Positions 25,201 through 32,743 of a stretch of DNA of 38,397 bases are shown here, piece by piece. The stretch is from positions 1 through 38,397 of the IMG/VR virus record IMGVR_UViG_3300042876_001059. One strand, written 5' to 3'. Each line of letters starts with the position of its first letter. Position 1 is the stretch's first letter. The notes under the pieces were generated by a model. That model worked only from the letters and a program-made list of their open reading frames with translations, was not told the origin of the DNA and did no database searches. The position numbers and the translations under genes are program-made. This DNA comes from a virus.

Positions 25201-28200
25201 CCTGGACGACGGGACCGGGAAGCCGCTCGAGGCGGTGTTGCACCTCACCGACCCCAACGCCCTGACGGGCAGCCACGAGTTCGCCCACTGGCTGGTGGAG
25301 AGCCTCTCGCGCATGGCGACGCGCGGCGAGCTCGACAAGGCCGGGGAGACGGGGGTGCCGAGCCTCCGGGAGGACTACGACGCCCTGCTGCGCTGGGCGG
25401 GCTGGGAGAGCCACGCCGCGCGCCAGGCCGAGACGGCGGAGCGGGTGGCCCTGGCCGGGAAGAAGGGCCGGACGGCTGCCGAGGGCCGGCGGCTGCAGGA
25501 GCTGACGGCCAAGGAGGAGCGGGTCTCCTACGCCTGGGAGCAGCTGCTCGGCGAGGGGCGGGCGCCAAGCGCCTCCCTGGCGGGCCCCTTCCGGCGCTTC
25601 AGCCGGTGGGTGGCGCGCATCTACGGGGGGATCGAGGGGGTCGAGGCGAAGTACCGGGACCTCTACGGCCAGGACCTCGGGATGAACGAGGAGGTGCGGG
25701 GCATCTTCCGCCGCCTGGTGGCCAGCCAGGAGGAGATCGCCAAGGCGAAGGCCGGCGAGGAGCACCTGCCCTTCCGGCCGCCGGAGCAGCTGACCCCGGA
25801 GGAGCGGGCCCGGTGGGCCGAGCTCGACGCGAAGGACCGCGCCGCGGCGGAGGCCGCGCTGCTGCATGCCCTGACCCTGGAGACCCGGAAGGACCAGCGG
25901 GAGGTGGTCACCAAGCTGAAGACCGCCATCCGGGAGAAGGTCGACCAGGAGCTCGACGGGAACCTGGTCTACCAGGCGCAGCGCTTCCTCGCCGAGGGGG
26001 TCCTGCGCGCCGGCGAGGCGCCGCCGCCGGACCTCATCGGCCCCGACGGCCAGGTGGCCCGGCTGGATCGGGGCGAGCTGGTGAGGCGCTACGGCGCCGA
26101 CCTGGTGAAGCAGCTCCCGCAGGCCGGCCTGGCCGAGCGCGGCGGGGTGAAGGCGGACGATCTGGCGGCCGCCCTGGGCTTCCCCTCGGGGGACGCCATG
26201 GTGCGCGCCCTGGCCGCGGCGGAGCCCCGGGAGCGGGTGGCGCAGCGGGAGGCGGCCCGGCGGGTGCTGGACCAGCTCGGCCCGGTGCTCCTCGAGGACC
26301 CGGCCCGGCTCAACGAGGCGGCGCTGGACGCCTCCTACACCCCCGAGGCGGCCGAGAAGGTGCTACTCTCGATCCGCTCCATCGCCCGGGATATCGACCC
26401 GACGCTGCCGGCCCGGCTGCCGGCCATCGACCTCGAGCTGCTGCGGGCCCAGGCCGAGCGGCTCATCGGCGAGAAGCCGGTGGGCGAGCTCTCCCCGGCC
26501 TACTACCGGGAGGCGGCCAAGGCGGCCGCCCGGCGGGCCTTCAAGCTGGCGGCCGAGGCGGCGGAGGGGAAGGACGCCGCGAAGCGCCAGGCGGCGCTGG
26601 TGAAGGCCTACGACGAGACCCAGGCGCAGAACCTCTCCGAGATGCTCTACCGGGCTGCCAAGGAGGCCCAGGAGCGGGCGGACGCCGCCCGGGTGGCGGT
26701 GGAGAAGACCGCCGGCGAGGCCTGGCGGGCCGAGCTGGGCCTGGCCTCCCCGATCTACCGGGAGGTGCACGACGAGCTCCTGGCGGCCGTGGGCATCGGG
26801 CCGGCCATCGACCCGGCGGTGGCGCGGGCCTCCTTCGACCAGCTGCTGGGCCAGGCGGCCGCCGACGCGGCCGTGATGGACGAGGGCTGGCAGCCGGTGG
26901 TGCGGGACCTCCTTCGCCGGCCGCGGGAGTGGGCGCAGCTGACCGTGGACGAGGTCCAGGCCCTGCGGGACGCGGTGACCAACATCCGCCGCGCGGCCAA
27001 CCTGAAGAACGAGGTGAAGCTCCTCGACAAGATGACCAGCCGCGGCGACCTCCTCGACGAGATGGAGGCGACGGCGCGGGCCGCCAACCCGGTGCGGGCG
27101 CGGGGCCGGCGCGACGCCGCCACCGAGGGCGACACGACCACCGTGCGCTCCGGCGTGCGGGGCCTGGCCGCCTCGCTGCTGGGGATCGAGACCATCGCCA
27201 CGTACCTCGACGGGGAGAACCGGGACGGCCCCTTCCACCGGCTCTTCGTCGACGCCCTGGTGGCGGCCCGGAACCGCGAGGCCGACCTGGCCAAGCGCTA
27301 CGGCCAGGTGCTGAAGGACGCCTGGGCGGAGATGCCCCAGGAGGTGAAGGACCGCCGCTTCGAGCTGGTGGACCTGCGCCAGGACCTGCCGCTGCGCGGC
27401 GAGCTCGCCGACTCGGCCTGGGTCGACGACTCGGCGGTGCAGCGCACCTACCTCTGGATGGTCTTCCTCAACCGGGGCAACGCGGAGAACCTGCAGCGGC
27501 TCACCGACGGCTACGGCTGGTCGGTGGAGCAGGTCGACGCCGCCCTCGAGCGCCACCTGACGCCGGCCGAGGGGCGCTTCCTGCAGAAGGTCCTCGACTC
27601 GCTCGAGGGGCTCTACCCGGAGATCGCCGCCCTCCACGAGCGCGACACCGGCCTGAAGCCGGGGAAGGTGAAGGCGGAGGCCTTCGAGCTGACGCTGGGC
27701 GGCGAGCGCCAGCGCTTCGCCGGCGGCTACTTCCCGGCCAAGTACGACCCCCGGCCGGGCATGAGCCGGCGGGGCTTCGCGGCGCAGGAGCGGGAGGTCT
27801 CGGCCATCCTCAACCCCGAGAGCCTCTACCCCGGCACGCCGAAGGGGCACACCAAGGCCCGCGCCGTCCAGGTGCACGACGTGCTGAACCTCCAGTGGGA
27901 CGTGGTCCCGCGGCACGTCTCGAGCGTCATCCACGACCTGGCCTTCCGCGAGTACGTCCGCGAGGCGGCCTACATCGTCACCACCGACCGCTTCCGCACC
28001 ATCGTGGCCAGCACCCTGGGGCTGGAATACTTCGACCAGTTCAAGCCCTGGCTGCAGAGCGTGGCCACCGGGCGCGACGCCGCGGTGACGTCGGAGATCC
28101 GCCAGGCCTTCGGGCTCATCATGCTGGGGCGCAGCCGGGCGATGGTGGGGGCCCTGGGCCACCGGATGTCGGTGGCGCTCGGCGACCTGATGAACCCCGT

Positions 28201-29311
28201 GCTGGCCACCCTGCAGCTGCAGGTGCGCCCGGACCACCTGGCCCGGGCCGCGGCGGAGCTCACCCCCGGCGCGCCGGGCTGGCGCGAGCGCTGGGCCTTC
28301 GCCCACGAGACCTCGAAGGAGCTCTCGCACCGCCGGGAGCGGGCGACGCACCAGCTGCGCCAGGAGCTCGCCTCCATCGGGGAGGGGAACGCCCTGATGC
28401 GCTCCCCCAAGACCCGGGCGCTCGGCGAGCTGGTGAAGGGGGCGCAGGAGTCGGCCTTCGTGCTGATGGAGCACACCGACCGGATCGCCTCGACCCACAT
28501 GTGGCTGGCCAAGTACCTCGACGAGAAGGCGGCCGGCGAGAAGGCGGGCCGGCCGGACGCCCACACGCGGGCGGTCCGCGCCGCCGACGACCTGGTGAGG
28601 CGGTCGCAGCCGGCGGAGTGGGCCGGCGAGAAGAGCGCCATCTTGCGCCGGCGCGACGTGTTCGGGACCATCCTGATGTTCTACGGGTGGCTGAACCAGG
28701 TCCACCAGGCGAAGCGGCTGGCCGTGCACCGGGCGGTCGCCCGGTGGCAGATGCCCGGCGCGACGGCCGGGGACCGGGTGGGCGCGGTGGCGCGGGCCGC
28801 CGGCATCCTCCTCGGCACCACCATCGGCGTGGCCCTCGGCGACGCGGCGAGCGGCCACGGGAAGCTGGCCGACGACGAGAGCTGGGCCGACTGGTGGAAG
28901 CGGAAGCTGGTGGCGGGGGAGTTCGTTGACCTGCCCTTCGTGGGCCCCTGGGTGGAGCACATGTACGCCACCCAGGTGGAGGGGAAGCAGGCGCGCTTCC
29001 CGGTGCGGACGGCGCCTGGTCTGGCCTTCGGCGAGAACATCCTCCGGGAGCTGGGGAAGGTGGCGGACGGCGAGACCGCGCCCGACGAGCGCGGCTGGGC
29101 GGCGGTGAAGGCCTCCGGGCTGCTCTCGGGCCTCCCGGTCTCCCAGCTGGTCACCTCGGGCCAGTACGTGACGAGCGGGCGGGCGGGCGAGGACGCGGCG
29201 GCGGGCCGGCCCCTGGACGTGCTGGGCGGGCTCATCTACGGCGAGCGCGACGGCGGGCCGCAGAACCCCCTGACCGGCGCTCAGGAGCTCATCAGCGGCG
29301 GGGGGAGGTGA
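22226..29311 (+). CDS. Giant polyvalent ejection-type protein with GGDEF and HExxH domains
   Basis: 2361 aa, last and largest of the ejection genes. Residues about 257-322 are Gly/Ala-rich hydrophobic, probably membrane-inserting. Residues about 530-590 carry the polyvalent-protein block FRKEAWDAFAQKLGV and GGDVVVP. Residues about 755-905 form a GGDEF domain: TGLPNR (760-765), D785, N793, D802 and GGDEF (827-831), with no RxxD inhibitory site before it. HEFAH (1017-1021), with E1098 or E1105, is a zincin motif followed by the family tail (GRAPSASLAGPFRRFSRWVARIY). Long helices follow; the C-terminal third (GGYFPAKYD near 1833) matches large phage virion proteins. Probably delivered into the host with DNA, though packaging is inferred. 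Confidence 0.78.
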   Translation: MATLDELAQQLADEQRQRADEAAGAKAPDLGALADSMVQERAARRQADVDLLRFRDQHFPVEPARAADALRIAAATGQQPEYVLKNFDALAPKVKPFLAAEVDWDKVAREHPDVFGAVLDPVKGPVIRDAVGELQGVSWALTGRWENQDVVVSPEDAARNRAALENVWGEPDLSGAPTEAGPATVRRQVAPSAVGRAAERGVQQQEYVRRTFEAATGQAQPGNEQRLQDLEELATADVGADSALARGVLAPVEMAPYLAGRILAGQAGRLVTAGIGAAVGALAGTFVEPLGGTALGAAEGAAFGYGVAGPAADYVAGVGWDTYQTVGPLYRQLTQLRDENGAQLLTDEEARRWAFGGSALTSALTAGLGAKFVRGVEGALVRQTETALGKALAQRTVVQAMKDLAREGGSHLASGALMLAVQNAGMAVTTEAAAANSSSHEFSWSRVGRSALEGLEAGVRDLWLLSFWGPGRKFIGDVGLAVESRRAAHQVERFVDALDAAQRKVPESGHTVLDQVVSRLAQAKGGDRPLRELYFRKEAWDAFAQKLGVDPGQLAGEVLGDGGKGYGEVQLHGGDVVVPVARARRLLRGDKAALDFVKQEGRAAPELKSAREVVQDQVDQLNRMRAAAETPDAVKQRQAIFEAIRGRALAAKENPQRAADLARQFADAAAAVGARLGVPPAEAAAMMGIGRLRIVGGPSEKVARLRQERAAAAAMPDILGLLSAESQERIRVALGSIDRSSAQGQAIAELAAGAYRHPVTGLPNRLAFEESARAARPGQVFISADMAGLKAINDAFGHEAGDRALRTFSEAWAQALREVGGQPAHTGGDEFMAVVPRAAARQAVDRAIAILQAKEPLLTRADLAQLKGELRAQAEAWWPAGGDFKVSARFGIGPTPKTADAAELVARQAQIAKHGDIRAGKSTQGHGESFVHDAFDPASPVRAAAEAASARRLADWQATHPGQEALAEVEPGAVVGTRAALGQGEHGSLEVVLDDGTGKPLEAVLHLTDPNALTGSHEFAHWLVESLSRMATRGELDKAGETGVPSLREDYDALLRWAGWESHAARQAETAERVALAGKKGRTAAEGRRLQELTAKEERVSYAWEQLLGEGRAPSASLAGPFRRFSRWVARIYGGIEGVEAKYRDLYGQDLGMNEEVRGIFRRLVASQEEIAKAKAGEEHLPFRPPEQLTPEERARWAELDAKDRAAAEAALLHALTLETRKDQREVVTKLKTAIREKVDQELDGNLVYQAQRFLAEGVLRAGEAPPPDLIGPDGQVARLDRGELVRRYGADLVKQLPQAGLAERGGVKADDLAAALGFPSGDAMVRALAAAEPRERVAQREAARRVLDQLGPVLLEDPARLNEAALDASYTPEAAEKVLLSIRSIARDIDPTLPARLPAIDLELLRAQAERLIGEKPVGELSPAYYREAAKAAARRAFKLAAEAAEGKDAAKRQAALVKAYDETQAQNLSEMLYRAAKEAQERADAARVAVEKTAGEAWRAELGLASPIYREVHDELLAAVGIGPAIDPAVARASFDQLLGQAAADAAVMDEGWQPVVRDLLRRPREWAQLTVDEVQALRDAVTNIRRAANLKNEVKLLDKMTSRGDLLDEMEATARAANPVRARGRRDAATEGDTTTVRSGVRGLAASLLGIETIATYLDGENRDGPFHRLFVDALVAARNREADLAKRYGQVLKDAWAEMPQEVKDRRFELVDLRQDLPLRGELADSAWVDDSAVQRTYLWMVFLNRGNAENLQRLTDGYGWSVEQVDAALERHLTPAEGRFLQKVLDSLEGLYPEIAALHERDTGLKPGKVKAEAFELTLGGERQRFAGGYFPAKYDPRPGMSRRGFAAQEREVSAILNPESLYPGTPKGHTKARAVQVHDVLNLQWDVVPRHVSSVIHDLAFREYVREAAYIVTTDRFRTIVASTLGLEYFDQFKPWLQSVATGRDAAVTSEIRQAFGLIMLGRSRAMVGALGHRMSVALGDLMNPVLATLQLQVRPDHLARAAAELTPGAPGWRERWAFAHETSKELSHRRERATHQLRQELASIGEGNALMRSPKTRALGELVKGAQESAFVLMEHTDRIASTHMWLAKYLDEKAAGEKAGRPDAHTRAVRAADDLVRRSQPAEWAGEKSAILRRRDVFGTILMFYGWLNQVHQAKRLAVHRAVARWQMPGATAGDRVGAVARAAGILLGTTIGVALGDAASGHGKLADDESWADWWKRKLVAGEFVDLPFVGPWVEHMYATQVEGKQARFPVRTAPGLAFGENILRELGKVADGETAPDERGWAAVKASGLLSGLPVSQLVTSGQYVTSGRAGEDAAAGRPLDVLGGLIYGERDGGPQNPLTGAQELISGGGR

Positions 29312-29316
29312 GGCGC

Positions 29317-29361
29317 ATGGCGGGCAAGAAGAAGGGCAAGGGCGGGAAGGGCAACTGCTAG
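29317..29361 (+). CDS. 14-residue Lys/Gly micropeptide
   Basis: Tiny open frame ATG 29317 to TAG 29361 encoding MAGKKKGKGGKGNC, preceded by GGGGGAGG at the end of the giant gene at good distance. The composition (five Lys, five Gly, a terminal Cys) is striking and not what random high-GC sequence usually gives. It is the last right-going gene, and its final four bases overlap the stop of the convergent left-going gene. It could be chance; a nucleic-acid-binding or lipid-anchored micropeptide is speculation. Confidence 0.35.
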   Translation: MAGKKKGKGGKGNC

Positions 29362-29555
29362 GGGCGCTCGGCCGCCGCCACCCGCTCCTCGAGGCGCTGG
29401 ACGGCCTCGCGGGCGCGGGCGGCGGTGGCGCGCTCGTCGGCGACCCTGGCGGCCTCGCCGCGGGCCTCGGCGGCGCGGGCCAGCTCCTCGGCCTCCTCGA
29501 CCTGGTGGCGGGCCTGGAGGAGCTGGAAGCGGAGGTCGGCGAGGGTGGTGGCCAT
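29358..29555 (-). CDS. Short coiled-coil protein, 65 aa
   Basis: Left-going gene with ATG at 29555. Almost all one amphipathic helix (LRFQLLQARHQVEEAEELARAAEARGEAARVADERA, described by parts) with Arg/Glu/Ala heptads, so a small coiled coil. It is the most promoter-distal gene of the left-going strand and is separated from the integrase by the likely attP region. It converges with the late operon. No function can be given; its codon use resembles its neighbours. Confidence 0.45.
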   Translation of the reverse strand: MATTLADLRFQLLQARHQVEEAEELARAAEARGEAARVADERATAARAREAVQRLEERVAAAERP

Positions 29556-29570
29556 GCGGGCTCCCGAGGT

Positions 29571-29590
29571 TCTGCGCTAACTCTACGCTA
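29571..29590. repeat. Integrase arm-type site pair 1
   Basis: Two copies of TCTRCGCTA in the same direction, at 29571-29579 and 29582-29590, 11 bp apart (one helical turn). The same pair recurs at 29775-29793, on the other side of the presumed attP. Such helically phased short repeats are typical of arm sites bound by the N-terminal domain of tyrosine integrases; this is inferred. Confidence 0.5.
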
Positions 29591-29774
29591 CGGCGGTCGG
29601 CCGGGGTCGTCCCGGGTCGCCTGGACGGCCCGGCGGGGGAGCTAACCGCGCAGAATGTCGCGGTCGGTCGCCCTGGTTCGGCTTGGGTCGCAGGCGAGAC
29701 AGGACCCGGCTTACAGGGCGGCTCCGGCATTTTTGCCCTTCTTCCGCCCGGTTGGCTGGGCGGCCCGGGGCGTT
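29591..29774. other. Probable attP core region beside integrase
   Basis: About 120 bases without a gene (29591-29710) plus the 3' end of the integrase gene, bracketed by the paired TCTRCGCTA repeats. It contains several similar GGTCGCCTGG/GGTCGCCCTGG words (about 29616 and 29667) that could be core-type sites. The crossover sequence cannot be fixed without the host attachment site. No tRNA 3' end is recognisable here. Confidence 0.4.
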
Positions 29775-30895
29775 TCTACGCTAATCTGCGCTACGCTCCC
29801 GCCCGAGGACAGGTCCACCTGCAGCACCTGGTGGACGCCCTCGCGCCAGAAGCCGGGCAGCAGGTGGGCGTAGCGCTCGGTGTCGGTGATGCTGGCGTGG
29901 CCCAGGATGCCCTGCAGCTCGCGCAGGTCGCGGCCTGCCATCGCCCACTGGCTGGCGAAGGTGTGGCGGGTCCCCTGGTACCAGGGCTTCGGCTCGAGGG
30001 GCGGCAGCTCGAGCTCGGCGAGGACGCGGCGGAGGTGCTGCGCCGGCGTCGACTTGTCGACGTGCTCCCCGTCGCAGCGCAGGGGCGGGATGACCAGGCC
30101 CGCGCCGCCGCTCTTCAGCTGCCAGGCCTTCAGGATCGGCAGCAGGGGGTCGAGGATGGGCACGGGGCGCGGCTCCCGGTCCTTGGTGAGGCCGCCCACC
30201 TGCTCCGAGACCAGGATGCGGCGGCCGGGCAGGTCGACGCTGGACCACTGGAGGCCGAAGACCTCGCCGGTGCGCAGGCCGGCCAGGGCCCCGATGGCGT
30301 AGGCGATGGAGAGGGGCTCCTCGAGGGCCAGGAAGATGCGCCGCACGTCCGAGAGCTTGGTCACGAAGGGCGTGGTGCGGGGGTCGTGGTCGGAGCGCAT
30401 GAGGCGCAGCAGGCTCTTCGGCATCCGGCGGCAGGGGTTGGCGCTGGCCAGGCCGCGCTCGAGCAGGTCCTCGTAGAGGCTCGAAAGGACGGCCACCACC
30501 ACGCGGATGGTCCCGGGCTTGATGAGGCCGCGCCGACCCTCGACGAAGGCGCGGAGTTCGGCGTGTCCGACCTGGTCGGGCCGGAGGTGGCCGAAGGCGG
30601 GGAGGAGGTGCTTCCGCCAGCGGGAGCCGTCCTCGGCGCCGGCGGCGTGGGTCTCCCGCCTGCGCTCCAACCACTTCGGCGCCAGCTCGCCGAGGGTGGG
30701 GGCGAGGCGGGGGTCGGCGGCGACGCCCAGGCGGCGCTGCATGCCCTCGGCGCGCAGGAGGGTCAGCCGCCGCTCCGCCTCCGCCTTGGTCCTGAACCCG
30801 GTCTCGTAGGTGGGCGAGGAGCGGGGGCCGTAGACGATGGACCAGGCCTGCCCCTCGCGCCGGATGGTCCCGCTGCCACGTGGGCGTCGGCGCAT
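29711..30895 (-). CDS. int: Tyrosine recombinase integrase
   Basis: 394 aa, integrates and excises the prophage by recombination between attP and the host attB. An N-terminal arm-binding domain (SGTIRREGQAWSIVYGPRSSPTYETGF), a SAM-like core-binding domain, and the catalytic domain follow in order. Catalytic residues visible are R208 (AGLRTGEVFGL), R310 in YQGTRHTFASQW, the LGHAS histidine and nucleophile Y342 (TERYAHL). The usual H of HxxR is Gln 307, a variant seen in related integrases. A basic tail (GRKKGKNAG) ends the protein. Preceded in the operon by an excisionase-like gene, and its end overlaps one arm-site pair. Confidence 0.93.
   Translation of the reverse strand: MRRRPRGSGTIRREGQAWSIVYGPRSSPTYETGFRTKAEAERRLTLLRAEGMQRRLGVAADPRLAPTLGELAPKWLERRRETHAAGAEDGSRWRKHLLPAFGHLRPDQVGHAELRAFVEGRRGLIKPGTIRVVVAVLSSLYEDLLERGLASANPCRRMPKSLLRLMRSDHDPRTTPFVTKLSDVRRIFLALEEPLSIAYAIGALAGLRTGEVFGLQWSSVDLPGRRILVSEQVGGLTKDREPRPVPILDPLLPILKAWQLKSGGAGLVIPPLRCDGEHVDKSTPAQHLRRVLAELELPPLEPKPWYQGTRHTFASQWAMAGRDLRELQGILGHASITDTERYAHLLPGFWREGVHQVLQVDLSSGGSVAQISVETPRAAQPTGRKKGKNAGAAL
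29775..29793. repeat. Integrase arm-type site pair 2
   Basis: TCTACGCTA at 29775-29783 and TCTGCGCTA at 29785-29793, in the same orientation as the pair at 29571-29590 and 10 bp apart. This pair lies inside the last codons of the integrase gene. Two phased pairs about 200 bp apart fit the P and P' arms of an attP site. Confidence 0.5.
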
Positions 30896-30905
30896 GGCGG
30901 GGACG

Positions 30906-31157
30906 CTACCTGGGCCCGGGCCCGCCCGGCAACCTGACCATGCGGACGCTCCCGACGGGTTCCGCCGTGAGCTGGCCCCGGGCCAGCCAGCGCTGGATGC
31001 AGCGCTCGGTCACCCCGAAGTGTCGTGCGGCCTCGGGGATGGTGACGACCTGGCCGCCGCGCGAGCGCGCGAGCTCCTCGATCCGCTGCTCCAGGGGCGC
31101 CACGGCCCGCCGGACGGCCGCCTCGACCTGCTGGGCGATGAGTTCCTCGAAGGACAC
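30906..31157 (-). CDS. Excisionase-like HTH protein
   Basis: 83 aa. An N-terminal amphipathic helix (SFEELIAQQVEAAVRRAVAPLEQRIEELA) is followed by a helix-turn-helix of the MerR/excisionase 'HTH_17' type: VVTIPEAARHFGVTERCIQRWLARGQLTAEPVGSVRMVRL (key residues IPEAA, GVTERCIQRWL, wing GSVRM). Such small proteins directly upstream of the integrase are usually recombination directionality factors that bend attP and favour excision. Only eleven bases separate it from the integrase start, and it follows the previous gene by three bases, so the three are one transcript. Confidence 0.7.
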   Translation of the reverse strand: MSFEELIAQQVEAAVRRAVAPLEQRIEELARSRGGQVVTIPEAARHFGVTERCIQRWLARGQLTAEPVGSVRMVRLPGGPGPR

Positions 31158-31160
31158 GGG

Positions 31161-31868
31161 CTACCGCTCCCCCCTCCCCGCCCCGCCGCCCGCCGACTCG
31201 CGCAGTTCGTCGGGAACGCTGTCCGGGTGCCACCACTTCTCGGCGCCGTACTTTTCGGCCGCGGCGATCAACTCGCGCCACTGGGCCAGCGACTCTTCGG
31301 CGCTGGCATCGGACTGGAACTCGCCCTCCCACAGCCGCTCCCGCTTGATCCACGGGTAGCCGGCATCGTGGTTGGGCGTGATGCGGTCGATCTGCGGCTG
31401 GGTGCAGTTGCAGTGTTCGTCTCCGCACCACCACATCTCGGCTCGGACGCGAGTGGTCAGCCACGTCTCGTAGGGGTCCATCCCGCCCATGCTATCTCGA
31501 CTCCCCGCCCCGCCAGAGCGGCGCGCCTCGCGAACCATGAACCACTCGGGCGCCGACTTCTGCGCTTCGCGCCCCGGGAGCGGGTGGGCCTCGCACCAGT
31601 CGCCGCCGGGCGAGTCCTCCTCCTCGCCGTAGTGGGTCGAGACGCAGACCATCCACGCGGCCTCGCCGTGGCAGGTGAAGCACGGGGCCTCGTCGTCCTC
31701 GTCGTACCAGAGCGGGTCGAGGTCGTGCAGCTCGCCCGGCTCGGTGCGGCCCTCGCCGCCGCAGGACTGGCACTCGATGCGGTCCATGGAGGAACCGCAG
31801 CGGGCGCACTGGCACTCCCAGTCGTTGCCGTCTTGGGGCGGCCACCTGGCGATGACGGTCCCGCTCAC
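31161..31868 (-). CDS. Cys-rich zinc-binding hypothetical protein
   Basis: 235 aa. GTG at 31868 overlaps the upstream stop (GTGA), which decides the start over the longer frame. The N-terminus carries CQCARCGSSMDRIECQSCGG, two CxxC knuckles like a zinc ribbon, plus CFTCHGEAAWMVC further on. The C-terminal half is a separate-looking domain (MDPYETWLTTRVRAEMWWCGDEHCNCTQPQIDRI; key residues WWCGDEHCNC) with a WHPDSVPDELR end. A second start at about 31490 (ATGGGCGGG) could make this two proteins. Early left-operon gene; function unknown. Confidence 0.5.
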   Translation of the reverse strand: MSGTVIARWPPQDGNDWECQCARCGSSMDRIECQSCGGEGRTEPGELHDLDPLWYDEDDEAPCFTCHGEAAWMVCVSTHYGEEEDSPGGDWCEAHPLPGREAQKSAPEWFMVREARRSGGAGSRDSMGGMDPYETWLTTRVRAEMWWCGDEHCNCTQPQIDRITPNHDAGYPWIKRERLWEGEFQSDASAEESLAQWRELIAAAEKYGAEKWWHPDSVPDELRESAGGGAGRGER

Positions 31869-32152
31869 GGCTGCACCTTGGCGAGGGAAGCTAGAAGTTC
31901 CTCCGCGGTCTTTCGCGCGTTGACCAGCGCGTCGTAGTCGCCCCACCACTGGCCGTGCCTGTGAGTCTCCAGCATCCGCCGCAGCGCCTCGGCCAGGGCG
32001 TCGCGCTGGGCCGCAGCCGTCTGAGCCTTCGTCTGCTCTCGCAGGGCGCTGGCCTCCGCCTTCTCAGCGCGGGCGCGGAGGGCGGCGAACTCTGCCGCAG
32101 TCGACCCGTCCGTGAGCCTACGAATCTCGCAATCTGGACAGTCCCTAGCCAT
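31865..32152 (-). CDS. Small CxxC protein with coiled coil, 95 aa
   Basis: Begins MARDCPDCEIRRL (one CxxC near the N-terminus), followed by a long Ala/Glu/Arg helix (FAALRARAEKAEASALREQTK) and a tail HRHGQWWGDYDALVNARKTAEELLA. ATG at 32152 has GGGGGAGC eight bases upstream, which I prefer over the longer frame. The tail resembles small phage proteins encoded in early operons, without known function. It overlaps its neighbours by four to eight bases on both sides. Confidence 0.5.
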   Translation of the reverse strand: MARDCPDCEIRRLTDGSTAAEFAALRARAEKAEASALREQTKAQTAAAQRDALAEALRRMLETHRHGQWWGDYDALVNARKTAEELLASLAKVQP

Positions 32153-32402
32153 TGCTCCCCCTCCGCGTGCCGCCCGCCGGGCAGTCTCGCTGATGCCCAC
32201 CCATGACGATCTGCTGGACGCTGCAATTGCACCGTTCCCAGCGCGTTACTGGGTAGGGCGAGGCGGCCGGGGCGGGGGCATCGAGGGCGGCCGCCAGGTC
32301 GTCCAGTCGCTGCATCAGCGGAGGGCCGCCCGCTGGGAAGCCCTCATTGAACCACTCGTGGACGGACCGGGCAGCTGCCTCGATCAGCTCGGCGCGCGTC
32401 AT
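32145..32402 (-). CDS. Small hypothetical protein, 85 aa
   Basis: The N-terminus TRAELIEAAARSVHEWFNEGF is helical, the middle is Pro/Ala-rich, and the C-terminus has ERCNCSVQQIVMGGHQRDCP. The CxC...H...C arrangement could bind a metal ion. Start overlaps the upstream stop (ATGA). It resembles small genes of early operons in having one metal-binding cluster and no enzymatic motif. Function unknown. Confidence 0.48.
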   Translation of the reverse strand: MTRAELIEAAARSVHEWFNEGFPAGGPPLMQRLDDLAAALDAPAPAASPYPVTRWERCNCSVQQIVMGGHQRDCPAGGTRRGSNG

Positions 32403-32743
32403 GGCCGGAGGTCCTCCGCCAGGACGCAGGCCTGGGCGAGGGCGAGGGTGCGCCAGCGCTCGAGGGCGGCCTCTAGGCGGCGGAGCTCATCCCGGGCGAT
32501 GGTGAGGCTGCGCTTCGTATCCTCGGCCTCAACCGCCAGCTGGGCGACCGAGGCGCGCTCCTTGGCTAGGGCGCGGGCGAACTCGCGGGCCGGCATCTGG
32601 AAGTAGTCCCGGGAGAGGTGCCTGCCTTCGAGGTAGCAGGAGAGGGACCCGTGGTTGGCGGGGAACGGGCCCACGCCGGGAGCGGGCGTCTGGGCTACGT
32701 GTTCCCCGCAGGCGCAGGTGGCGGGTTTGGTCTTGGCGGTCAC
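32399..32743 (-). CDS. Small Cys/His-motif protein with helical tail, 114 aa
   Basis: N-terminal CACGEHVAQTP and a later LSCYL suggest a small metal site; the remaining ~70 residues are one long Arg/Ala/Glu helix (AREFARALAKERASVAQLAVEA, ELRRLEAALERWRTLAL). ATG start overlaps the upstream HNH gene by four bases. It is one of several small Cys-containing coiled-coil proteins in a row. No function recognised. Confidence 0.48.
   Translation of the reverse strand: MTAKTKPATCACGEHVAQTPAPGVGPFPANHGSLSCYLEGRHLSRDYFQMPAREFARALAKERASVAQLAVEAEDTKRSLTIARDELRRLEAALERWRTLALAQACVLAEDLRP

Noticed and set aside
19940-25867. Very long left-going open frame (about 1975 codons) opposite the nozzle and ejection genes
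   Set aside because: Its product is low-complexity Arg/Leu/Gly/Pro/His sequence with no motif. It is the antisense of strongly recognisable genes; long antisense frames are expected at this GC content.
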